In this document: piece after piece, positions 6,017 to 12,149 of the stretch
How positions within the stretch are numbered: position 1 is the stretch's first letter
Layout: each line of letters starts with the position of its first letter
Origin: Chloroflexota bacterium
Lineage (GTDB): Bacteria; Chloroflexota; Dehalococcoidia; Lucifugimonadales; JACPCL1
Direction of reading: 5' to 3'
Length of the DNA: 12,221 nucleotides
Assembly (NCBI GenBank): GCA_016210395.1
Contig: JACQUI010000190.1
Coordinates: 1-12,221 of the forward strand
Notes under the pieces: generated by a model
Databases searched by the model: none
Seen by the model: the letters and a program-made list of their open reading frames with translations, nothing else
What the model was told of the DNA's origin: nothing
Translations under genes and position numbers: made by a program

Positions 6017-7013
6017 CGCCCTCCGGCTGGCCCTCCCCAGCGACGGCGAGATGTATGAGTCCACCCTTGGGTTCTTCAAGGAGTGCGGCATGGGCGTCAG
6101 CCGCGGCAACTCCCGCCAGTACACCGGCAAGGTGGGCGCGGTGCCCGGCGTGCAGGTGCTCTTCCAGCGCGTGGCGGACATTACTGGCAAGGTGGAGGAG
6201 GGCAGCGCCGACGTGGGCGTCGTGGGCCTGGACCGCTACTCCGAGGCCCACGTGGACGACGGCGACGCCCTGGTGATCTACGATGACCTGGGCTACAGCC
6301 AGTGCGAGCTTGTCCTGGCCGTGCCCGCCGCATGGGTGGACGTGGCCGAGATGGCAGACATGGCCGACCTCTCCCTGGAGTTCCGGGAGAAGGGCCGCGA
6401 CCTGCGCGTCGCCACCAAGTACCCCCGCCTCACCCAGCGCTACTTCTTCGCCCGGGGCATCAACTACTTCACCATCGTCCAGTCCAGCGGCACCCTGGAG
6501 GCGGCCCCCCTCATGGGCTTCGCGGATGTCATTGTGGACATCTCCGCCACCGGCACGACGCTGCGCGAGAACCAGCTCAAGACCATCGCCGACGGCACGC
6601 TCCTCCGCTCCCAGTCCTGCCTCATCGGGAACCGGCGTTCCCTGGCAGCAAGCCCGGCCAAGCAGGAGCTGAGCAGACGCCTGATCGAGCGGATGGAAGG
6701 CTACCTGGAGGCACGCCACTACTTCAGCGTCACCGCCAACGTGCGCGGCGACTCTCCTGAGCAGGTGGCCCGCGCCATCCTGGAGCGCAAGGACCTGGCC
6801 GGCCTGCGGGGGCCCACCGTCGCCCAGGTGTACACCCCCGAGGGCGAGGACTGGTACGCCGTCACCGTCGTCGTGCCCCAGTCGCGCCTTCAAGACGCCC
6901 TGGACTACCTGCGGGAGATCGGCGGCATCGGCGTGTCGGTCTTGCAGCCGCGCTACGTATACCACGGCGCGTCGCCCGTCTTCCAGCGCCTGCAAGATGC
7001 GTTGCGCCAGTAG
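5997..7013 (+). CDS. hisG: ATP phosphoribosyltransferase, long form (HisG-L)
   Basis: HisG condenses ATP and PRPP to phosphoribosyl-ATP, the committed first step of histidine synthesis. The 338 residues begin with LRLALPSDGEMYESTLGFF, the family N-terminal strand and helix. The PRPP-binding signature is at 177-189 (DVIVDISATGTTL), preceded by SSGTLEAAPLMGFA. Residues about 242-325 (HYFSVTANV, GPTVAQVYTPEGEDWYAVTVVV, LREIGGIGVSVLQP) match the C-terminal regulatory domain that binds histidine in long-form HisG. Short forms of about 210 residues lack it and require HisZ, so finding HisZ next door is unexpected. ATG 5997 lies inside the end of the hisZ-like gene, indicating coupled translation. 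Spacing to the next gene is 96 bp and contains a dispersed repeat. Confidence 0.93.
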   Translation: MSLNGSDALRLALPSDGEMYESTLGFFKECGMGVSRGNSRQYTGKVGAVPGVQVLFQRVADITGKVEEGSADVGVVGLDRYSEAHVDDGDALVIYDDLGYSQCELVLAVPAAWVDVAEMADMADLSLEFREKGRDLRVATKYPRLTQRYFFARGINYFTIVQSSGTLEAAPLMGFADVIVDISATGTTLRENQLKTIADGTLLRSQSCLIGNRRSLAASPAKQELSRRLIERMEGYLEARHYFSVTANVRGDSPEQVARAILERKDLAGLRGPTVAQVYTPEGEDWYAVTVVVPQSRLQDALDYLREIGGIGVSVLQPRYVYHGASPVFQRLQDALRQ

Positions 7014-7020
7014 AGTCGTC

Positions 7021-7073
7021 CCGCCTCTCCCTTGGGGGGAGCCGGCGGCAGTTGGGTGAGGGTGAAGCGTTTG
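7021..7073. repeat. 53-bp dispersed repeat, copy 1 (after hisG)
   Basis: It matches 9401-9453 at 48 of 53 positions with no gap, from CCGCCTCTCCCTTGGG to GGGTGAGGGTGAAGCGTTTG. It starts 8 nt after the hisG stop and fills most of the gap before the phospholipase-like gene. CCTCTCCC / GGGGGGAG-type complementarity gives a weak hairpin. No coding function is evident. Confidence 0.85.
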
Positions 7074-7109
7074 CCCTCACAGATGTATGGAATCTCAAGC
7101 TAGCCCACC

Positions 7110-7862
7110 ATGCCAAACCTGACAGCCCATATAGACATCGCCCTGGATTGCGCGGAGGCGCTTTGCCATCCCGCCATCCAGCGGAACATGGGCGCGTTCC
7201 TCCTGGGAAGCTGCTCGCCGGACATCCGCATCGTCACGCGCGGCCCCCGCGACAACACCCACTTCGCCCCCATCAGCAACGACACCCTGGGCGCAGGCAT
7301 GGCCGCCATGTTCAGCGCCTATCCCAACCTCGCCAGGGTAAGGGGCCTGTCTGAGCAGACCGCCGCATTCATCGCAGGCTACGTTTCCCACCTGCTGGCG
7401 GACGAGGCGTGGATCATCAAGGTCTATCGCCCGCACTTTGGCAACAGGGCCGTCTTCGAGGACGAGATGTTCGCCAACGTCGTTGACCGCGCCATGCAGC
7501 TTGACCTTGATCGCGCCGCCGCCGAGAAACGCCACGCCTTCCGCCACATCACCCCGCTTCTGGCGCAGGCCGACTTGGGCGTGGCCGTGGACTTCCTGGA
7601 CGAAGCCCTCCTGGCGGAGTTCCGCGGGCGCGTCTCCGAAGCGACGCAGCGGCCCTTCGCCTGGGACCGGCTCCTCTTTGCCGCGCGCCGCCAGTACCCC
7701 CAGCAGAACGAGTCTGCTCAGGCCATGGCCCAGCGCTTCCTGGACGCCATGCCGGATAGCCTGGAGCAGGCGTACGAGCGCGTTCCCCGCCGCGCCATCC
7801 AGTCGTTCCGCGATGCCATCCTCCACGAGTGGGCGATGCGTATGCGCGCGTATCTGCCTTGA
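7110..7862 (+). CDS. Zinc-dependent phospholipase C-like protein
   Basis: A 250-residue protein of the zinc-dependent phospholipase C (PF00882-like) type. The metal-ligand pattern is visible: TAHIDIA with His7, LGSCSPDIR with Asp38, DNTHFAP with His51, and GYVSHLLADEAW with His94 and Asp98. The rest is predominantly helical and ends in an amphipathic helix (RAIQSFRDAILHEW). There is no signal peptide or membrane segment, so it is probably cytoplasmic; secreted phospholipases of this fold have one. The substrate is unknown, and the family also includes uncharacterised metal-dependent hydrolases. It lies between hisG and hisD on the same strand, with a terminator-like hairpin after it. No good Shine-Dalgarno site precedes ATG 7110, and an in-frame TAG blocks the upstream ATG at 7083. 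Confidence 0.75.
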   Translation: MPNLTAHIDIALDCAEALCHPAIQRNMGAFLLGSCSPDIRIVTRGPRDNTHFAPISNDTLGAGMAAMFSAYPNLARVRGLSEQTAAFIAGYVSHLLADEAWIIKVYRPHFGNRAVFEDEMFANVVDRAMQLDLDRAAAEKRHAFRHITPLLAQADLGVAVDFLDEALLAEFRGRVSEATQRPFAWDRLLFAARRQYPQQNESAQAMAQRFLDAMPDSLEQAYERVPRRAIQSFRDAILHEWAMRMRAYLP

Positions 7863-7891
7863 ACGCGGCGTGTGTGGCCTGTATCTTTGTA

Positions 7892-7916
7892 GGGGCGGGT
7901 TTTTACCCGCCCTTTT
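7892..7916 (+). terminator. Intrinsic-terminator-like hairpin, GTAGGGGC-type repeat
   Basis: GGGCGGGT (7893-7900) pairs perfectly with ACCCGCCC (7905-7912) around TTTT, and TTTT follows at 7913-7916. The left flank GTAGGGGC (7889-7896) marks it as a member of the dispersed palindrome family, here with a truncated right end. It lies 30 nt after the phospholipase-like stop and 22 nt before hisD, so hisD may need its own promoter or read-through. Confidence 0.6.
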
Positions 7917-7937
7917 GGTTGGAAGGGGGAATAACCC

Positions 7938-9266
7938 ATGCGTATCATCCGTGGCCTCGCTGAGGCCAAAGCGTTTGTCGCCGGCCGGGGCAACCTCCTG
8001 TCACAGGAGGTCCCGCCGCACCTTGTCCAGGAGGTGGCCCGCCGAAGCCAGGCTATCTTCGGCCACCCCTACACCGTGCCGGAGGTGGTGGCGCGCATCC
8101 TGGAAGAGGTCCGCACAGGGGGCGACGCCGCCCTGAAGGACCTGACCCTGAGGATTGACGGCATCCGCATGGAGACGCTGGAAACGCCCAAAGAGGCGCT
8201 GCCCAAAGCTGCCGAGGCGCTCCCCAAAGACCTCCGCGACGCGCTGGAGCTTTCCGCCCGGCGCGTCACCAGCTTCGCCAGGGCGTCGCTCCCCAAGTCC
8301 TGGCACGACCCGTCAACCGGCCTGGGCGAGCGCGTCGTCCCGCTGGACCGCGTGGGCGTGTACGCCCCCGGCGGCAACGCGCCCTATCCCTCCACAGTCG
8401 TCATGTCCGTGTGCGTCGCCAGGGCCGCTGGCGTGCGGGAGGTCATTGTCTGCACGCCCGCCCGCGACGGCGTGAACCCCAGCCCCGTGGTGCTGGCGGC
8501 GGCCCACATCGCCGGGGCGGACCGCGTGTTCGCCCTCGGCGGCGCGCAGGGCATCGCCGCGCTGGCCTACGGCACCGAGTCCGTCCCGCGCGTGGACAAG
8601 ATCTGCGGCCCCGGCAACATCTTCGTCGCCATGGCCAAGCAGCAGCTCTTCGGCCAGGTGGGTATTGACGGCGTCTTCGGCCCCACCGAAACCGTGGTCG
8701 TGGCCGACGACTCCGCCGACCCCGTGGTTGTCGCCGCCGACCTCCTTGGCCAGGCGGAGCACGACACGTTGGCGACGCCCATCCTGCTCACCACGTCGGA
8801 CGCGCTGCTGCGCCGGGTGGAAACCGAGGTGGAGCGCCAGCTTCCGGCCCTGGCCAAGAAAGATATCGCCCTCGCCGCGCTGAACGGCCAGGGCGCGCTG
8901 ATACTCCTGCCGACGCTGGAAGACGCCATAGAGGTGAGCAACCTCATCGCGCCGGAGCACGTGTGCCTGAACGTGCGCGACCCCTGGCGCTGGGCAGAGC
9001 GTGTGCGCCACGCCGGCGCGCTGTTCGTGGGTGCCTACTCCGGCGAGGCCCTGGGCGATTACGTCGCCGGCCCAAGCCACACGCTGCCTACCCACGGCAC
9101 GGCCCGTTTCGCCTCCTACCTGGGCGCAGACCAGTTCGTCAAACGTTTCCCCGTGATTGCGCTGAACGCAGAGGACGCGCGCCGCCTTGCCCCCATTGCC
9201 GCGGCCATCGGCTACGCCGAGGGCTTCACCGCTCACGCCAAGTCGGCGGAGCTACGCGCCCAGTAG
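7938..9266 (+). CDS. hisD: Histidinol dehydrogenase
   Basis: HisD oxidises L-histidinol to histidine in two NAD-dependent steps, using zinc. Length (442) and sequence fit the family throughout. Seen: DRVGVYAPGGNAPYPSTVVM (137-156); FALGGAQGIAALAYGT (198-213) and KICGPGN (221-227) for NAD and substrate binding; GQAEHDT with zinc ligands Gln272 and His275; NLIAPEHV with the catalytic Glu340-His341 pair; GDYVAGPSHTLPT with Asp374; and GFTAHAKS with His433. All catalytic and zinc residues known from the E. coli enzyme have counterparts. A strong Shine-Dalgarno tract (GGAAGGGGG, 7921-7929) precedes ATG 7938. The VFGPTETVVVAD segment differs slightly from the more common AGPSEVLVIAD version. A 459-bp repeat-filled gap separates it from hisC. 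Confidence 0.95.
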   Translation: MRIIRGLAEAKAFVAGRGNLLSQEVPPHLVQEVARRSQAIFGHPYTVPEVVARILEEVRTGGDAALKDLTLRIDGIRMETLETPKEALPKAAEALPKDLRDALELSARRVTSFARASLPKSWHDPSTGLGERVVPLDRVGVYAPGGNAPYPSTVVMSVCVARAAGVREVIVCTPARDGVNPSPVVLAAAHIAGADRVFALGGAQGIAALAYGTESVPRVDKICGPGNIFVAMAKQQLFGQVGIDGVFGPTETVVVADDSADPVVVAADLLGQAEHDTLATPILLTTSDALLRRVETEVERQLPALAKKDIALAALNGQGALILLPTLEDAIEVSNLIAPEHVCLNVRDPWRWAERVRHAGALFVGAYSGEALGDYVAGPSHTLPTHGTARFASYLGADQFVKRFPVIALNAEDARRLAPIAAAIGYAEGFTAHAKSAELRAQ

Positions 9267-9271
9267 CGAAA

Positions 9272-9375
9272 ACGGCGACGTCACCCAGTGAGTCTCGTGG
9301 ACTGGCTTGCCAACGCAGAGGGCGCGATTACGCATGAACCCATGCGAAACTCACTGCCCATAGGGACATCGCCGT
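9272..9375. repeat. 104-nt element with nested inverted repeats after hisD
   Basis: ACGGCGACGTC (9272-9282) pairs with GACATCGCCGT (9365-9375) with one mismatch. Inside it, CAGTGAGT (9286-9293) pairs perfectly with ACTCACTG (9349-9356). Inside that, CGCATG (9331-9336) pairs with CATGCG (9341-9346). The element begins 6 nt after the hisD stop. It could be a small non-autonomous mobile element, a structured transcript, or part of a larger dispersed repeat. I cannot name a family. Confidence 0.55.
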
Positions 9376-9400
9376 GAAGAAGTGGGACTGGCTGGCTGTT

Positions 9401-9453
9401 CCGCCTCTCCCTTGGGAGAAGCCGACGGTAGTCGGGTGAGGGTGAAGCGTTTG
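9401..9453. repeat. 53-bp dispersed repeat, copy 2 (after hisD)
   Basis: The second copy of the repeat at 7021-7073, 48 of 53 identical and in the same orientation. Both copies lie downstream of a his gene. Homology stops abruptly after GAAGCGTTTG on the right side. Confidence 0.85.
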
Positions 9454-9548
9454 ACTTCCCATGCGTGCTACCCAAACCAAAGAGGCTCCCTAGGCACTAT
9501 TGAACTGGAGCAGCCTTTTGATGTTTGCGCATACCCAGCGGAGGCATT

Positions 9549-9579
9549 CGTAGGGGCGGGTTTCAAACCCGCCCCTACG
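9549..9579. repeat. Perfect GTAGGGGC-type palindrome in the hisD-hisC gap
   Basis: CGTAGGGGCGGGTTT (9549-9563) and its exact reverse complement (9565-9579) flank a single C. The 15-bp stem is the most complete copy of the family in the window. It lies about 150 nt upstream of hisC. No T run follows, so termination would be inefficient in this orientation. Confidence 0.85.
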
Positions 9580-9639
9580 CTCAATGAGGCAACCGCCAAC
9601 TGCATGTTGCAATTGCACTTCGCATGTCGTATCGTTGAT

Positions 9640-9692
9640 ACGCCGTCGTACGGCGTCCTTGCGGTCGGTGGCGCCGAAATCGCGTTTCGGCG
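9640..9692. repeat. Two adjacent hairpins just upstream of hisC
   Basis: ACGCCGT (9640-9646) pairs with ACGGCGT (9650-9656), and CGCCGAAA (9672-9679) pairs perfectly with TTTCGGCG (9685-9692) around TCGCG. They end 33 nt before the preferred hisC start and could act in processing, translation control or termination. No function is proven. Beyond these repeats I see no gene in 9267-9725. Confidence 0.5.
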
Positions 9693-9725
9693 GGTAACAA
9701 ACTCCTGTTGATTCAAAATTGGAAT

Positions 9726-10835
9726 ATGCCGATGCACGCCGACATACGATCGCTCATGCTTCCTCACCTGGTAGAGGCGGAAGCGTATGCCGCAATTGAC
9801 CCTCCGGAGGTGCTGGCCAGGGAAGCCGGCATTCCCGAAGACCAGGTCATCAAGCTCGATGGCAATGAAAACTTGTACGGCCCCTCGCCAAAGGTGAAAG
9901 AGGCGCTGGCGGCCTACAAGTCCTACCACATCTATCCAGACCCGCAGCAGCGCAAGGTGCGTCAGGCCCTTGCCGGATACATCGGCTCGTCGCCCGACCG
10001 CATCGCTGCAGGCGTCGGCAGCGACGAGCTTATTGATTTGCTGCTGCGCCTGTTTGTTGGCCCCGGCGATGCCGTTATCCAGTGCGTGCCCACCTTCGCC
10101 ATGTACGCTACCTTCACGCAACTGGTCGGCGGCAGGCTCGTTTCTGTCCCGCGCACTGAGACATTTGATGTTGACGTGCAAGCAGTGAGGCAGGCGGCAA
10201 AAAGCGGCGCCAAGGTCATCTTTCTCACGTCGCCCAACAACCCCACGGGCAACCTCGTGAGCGAAGAGGTGGTCCGGCAGCTCCTTGAGCTTGGAGCCGT
10301 CGTGATTGTGGACGAGGCGTACAGCGAGTTCGCAGGCCAGTCCGTGTCCAGCCTGGCGCCCCAGTATTCCAACCTCGTGGTGCTGCGGACGTTCAGCAAG
10401 TGGGCCGGCCTGGCCGGTCTGCGCATCGGCTACGGCGTCATGGACCCCGCGATCGCCGAGCGGCTGCTGGTCATCAAGCCTCCGTACAACATCACCGTGG
10501 CTTCAGAGGTCGCGCTGCTGGCCTCCCTTGAGGACAAGGCGCTGCTCCTGTCGCGCGTTGCAAACATCGTGCAAGAACGGGACTGGCTCTTCGCCCAGTT
10601 GCAGCGCATGCCCAACCTCACGCCCATCCCGTCCAGCGCCAACTTTATCCTGTGCCGCCTCTCCCAGACAAAGGCCCAGCGCGTCTACAAAGAGCTTGCC
10701 CGCAAGGGCATCTTCGTCCGCTACTACGACAACCCCCTTCTTCGAGACTACATCCGCGCGAGTGTGGGCCTGCGCCGCCACAACCAGGCCCTGGTGACCG
10801 CTTTACACAACATTCTTAGCGAAGGAGCAATATAG
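9726..10835 (+). CDS. hisC: Histidinol-phosphate aminotransferase
   Basis: HisC is a PLP-dependent class I/II aminotransferase that converts imidazole acetol-phosphate and glutamate to histidinol phosphate and 2-oxoglutarate. From ATG 9726 it has 369 residues, the normal size. Seen in that numbering: KLDGNENLYGPSP (43-55); GVGSDELIDLLLRLF (96-110) for cofactor phosphate binding; SPNNPTGN with Asn172; VIVDEAYSEFAG with Asp196 and Tyr199; the Schiff-base lysine Lys225 in RTFSKWAGLAGLRIGYG with Arg233; and YIRASVGLRRHNQ with the substrate-carboxylate arginine Arg344. The frame is open from TTG 9708, and ATG 9732 is also possible; 9726 is chosen because ATTGGAAT precedes it, although no start has a strong ribosome site. 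Its stop is 3 nt before hisB, so the two are co-transcribed. Confidence 0.93.
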   Translation: MPMHADIRSLMLPHLVEAEAYAAIDPPEVLAREAGIPEDQVIKLDGNENLYGPSPKVKEALAAYKSYHIYPDPQQRKVRQALAGYIGSSPDRIAAGVGSDELIDLLLRLFVGPGDAVIQCVPTFAMYATFTQLVGGRLVSVPRTETFDVDVQAVRQAAKSGAKVIFLTSPNNPTGNLVSEEVVRQLLELGAVVIVDEAYSEFAGQSVSSLAPQYSNLVVLRTFSKWAGLAGLRIGYGVMDPAIAERLLVIKPPYNITVASEVALLASLEDKALLLSRVANIVQERDWLFAQLQRMPNLTPIPSSANFILCRLSQTKAQRVYKELARKGIFVRYYDNPLLRDYIRASVGLRRHNQALVTALHNILSEGAI

Positions 10836-10838
10836 CAC

Positions 10839-11756
10839 ATGGTAGATGAGCAGACCTCACCAGCTCAGCCCGAGCAGACCGAGCCCCAGCCCCAGCCACG
10901 GCGTCGCCGCCGCCAGCGCCGGATCCACCGGCAACGCGGCGCAGGCGACATGATGTCGCTGGCGGACCGCGCCAAAGACCTGGGGCTGACCACCGCGTCG
11001 CTGCGGCGGTACGTGAACCTGGGCCTCGTCACCGGCAGCACGGAGAAGCGCGGCAACCGCATCTACGTCTCCGCTGATACCGTGGTGACCTCCCCTCGCG
11101 TGCGCGTGAAGATGCCCGAAGTCGCTATGGCTCCGGCTGCCGCACCCGCGCTGGCCGCCGTAGCCGGGCGCAGCGCCACCATCGCCAGGCAGACCCGCGA
11201 GACCAACGTCACAGTGGCCGTCAACCTGGACGGCCAGGGCCAGTGCCAGGCCCAGACCGGCGACGGCATGTTGAACCACCTCCTTGCCCAGCTCTCCCGC
11301 CACGGCATGATTGATGTGATGGTGGATGCGGTGGATGACGGCCTGCCGGATAACCACCACCTGGTGGAGGATGTCGGCATTGCCTTGGGCCGCGCCCTGC
11401 GCCAGGCCATCGGCGATGGCGCAGGCATCCGGCGCATGGGCTCCGCCATCGTGCCGCTGGACGAGGCGCTGGCCCTGGTGGCCGTGGACGTCGGTGGCAG
11501 AGGATATGCAGTCGTAGACGCCAAGCTGGAAGGCGCGCGCGTCGGCTCCCTCAGCGGCGAGCTCATCGCCCACTTCCTGGAGCGCATGGCCATCGAGGGC
11601 GGCATCAACCTGCACGTCCAGGTCCTGCGCGGCAACGACCCTCACCACAAGGCCGAGGCCGTCTTCAAGGCGTTGGCCCGCTCCCTGCGCGCCGCTGTGG
11701 AGCTGGACCCCCGCGCCGACGGCGCTGTGCCCAGCACCAAGGGCACGATAGGGTAG
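10839..11756 (+). CDS. hisB: Imidazoleglycerol-phosphate dehydratase with N-terminal helix-turn-helix extension
   Basis: HisB dehydrates imidazoleglycerol phosphate to imidazole acetol-phosphate using manganese. Residues about 112-290 are a complete dehydratase: ATIARQTRETNVTVAVNLDG, MLNHLLAQLSRHG with His147 and His155, DNHHLVEDVG (171-180), VPLDEALALVAVD with Asp208 and Glu209, HFLERMA, and RGNDPHHKAEAVFKALARSLR with His269, His270 and Glu273. The first ~90 residues are foreign to HisB: a Gln/Pro-rich start, an arginine-rich stretch (21-33, RRRRRQRRIHRQR), then a MerR/excisionase-like helix-turn-helix at 39-80 (SLADRAKDLGLTTASLRRYV, NLGLV, RGNRIYV). Good Shine-Dalgarno GAAGGAG at 10820-10826 supports ATG 10839, giving 305 residues. 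Met92 (11112) could start a conventional short HisB but has no clear ribosome site. hisC ends 3 nt upstream. Confidence 0.92.
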   Translation: MVDEQTSPAQPEQTEPQPQPRRRRRQRRIHRQRGAGDMMSLADRAKDLGLTTASLRRYVNLGLVTGSTEKRGNRIYVSADTVVTSPRVRVKMPEVAMAPAAAPALAAVAGRSATIARQTRETNVTVAVNLDGQGQCQAQTGDGMLNHLLAQLSRHGMIDVMVDAVDDGLPDNHHLVEDVGIALGRALRQAIGDGAGIRRMGSAIVPLDEALALVAVDVGGRGYAVVDAKLEGARVGSLSGELIAHFLERMAIEGGINLHVQVLRGNDPHHKAEAVFKALARSLRAAVELDPRADGAVPSTKGTIG

Positions 11757-11784
11757 GGTTCCCAAGCATCCGTTGTACCACGTT

Positions 11785-11819
11785 GTAGGGGCAGGGTGGT
11801 CCTGCCCCTACGCGTTTTT
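11785..11819 (+). terminator. Terminator-like hairpin after hisB, GTAGGGGC-type repeat
   Basis: GTAGGGGCAGG (11785-11795) pairs perfectly with CCTGCCCCTAC (11801-11811) around GTGGT, followed by GCG and TTTTT (11815-11819). It lies 28 nt after the hisB stop and probably ends the his transcript. It shares the outer stem with the other palindromes of the window, with a different core (CAGG / CCTG). Confidence 0.65.
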
Positions 11820-11831
11820 CCTGTGCCCGTG

Positions 11832-11871
11832 TTGCGCTGCCACCCAACAGCGCATACACTATGTGTACACA
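11832..11871 (+). promoter_or_regulatory. Promoter with overlapping palindromic operator for the antitoxin-toxin pair
   Basis: TTGCGC (11832-11837) and TACACT (11855-11860) are separated by 17 bp, each matching consensus at 4 of 6 bases. A perfect 10-bp palindrome TGTGTACACA (11862-11871) covers the expected transcription start. Antitoxins of the Phd/YefM type repress their own operon by binding such sites, so this is a reasonable operator candidate. The leader to GTG 11892 would be about 25 nt. Confidence 0.45.
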
Positions 11872-11891
11872 ATTCGCGGGGAGGCAGGAAA

Positions 11892-12149
11892 GTGACAGGC
11901 AAGCTCATTCGTGTTGGCGTCCGTGAGTTTCGCGAAGACCTGGCCCAGTATCTGGACTCTGCGACGCCGGTGGCGGTGACTCGACACGGTCAGACTGTGG
12001 GCTATTACATTCCGGCTCGTGGAGAGGTGGACGTTCTGGAACTGGCGGCGCTTCGACGGGCTGTTGAGGAAATGGAGGCGCTGTTGGTCGAACATGGCAT
12101 TGGCATCGAAGAGGTGATCAGTGAGTTCAGGTCCCGGCGGCAGGGCTAA
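11892..12149 (+). CDS. Phd/YefM-like antitoxin
   Basis: An 85-residue protein beginning TGKLIRVGVREFREDLAQYL, followed by TPVAVTRHGQTVGYYIPA. This is the Phd/YefM/VapB-like N-terminal DNA-binding fold (VGVREFR, then VTRHGQ and a beta strand). The C-terminal half (LAALRRAVEEMEALLVEHGI to EVISEFRSRRQG) is a charged helical tail suited to wrapping a toxin. GTG 11892 is chosen because GGGGAGG (11878-11884) precedes it at good spacing; a longer reading from TGG-type codons upstream would run through the promoter and has no ribosome site. A PIN-domain toxin overlaps its end by 29 nt, so the two should be translationally coupled. Confidence 0.8.
   Translation: MTGKLIRVGVREFREDLAQYLDSATPVAVTRHGQTVGYYIPARGEVDVLELAALRRAVEEMEALLVEHGIGIEEVISEFRSRRQG

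Noticed and set aside
5949..6995. 348-codon open frame on the minus strand opposite hisG
   Set aside because: Antisense shadow of HisG. The sequence is Val/Gly/His/Leu-rich low complexity without motifs.
9272..9375. Possible tRNA because of the branched fold
   Set aside because: There is no 7-bp acceptor stem with a CCA-type end, no T-loop GTTCGA-type sequence, and the stem lengths do not fit a cloverleaf.
7021..9453. Possible CRISPR array from the recurring palindromic repeats
   Set aside because: Copies are kilobases apart, with genes between them and no regular spacers. No cas genes are present.
9281..9475. 64-codon minus-strand frame in the hisD-hisC gap
   Set aside because: It is composed of the 53-bp repeat and the nested inverted-repeat element read as protein. 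A similar peptide arises from the other repeat copy near 7021-7073, which shows that it comes from the DNA repeat.
10857..11765. 302-codon open frame on the minus strand opposite hisB
   Set aside because: Antisense of a confident HisB. It has no ribosome site and no recognisable family; long antisense frames are expected at this GC content.
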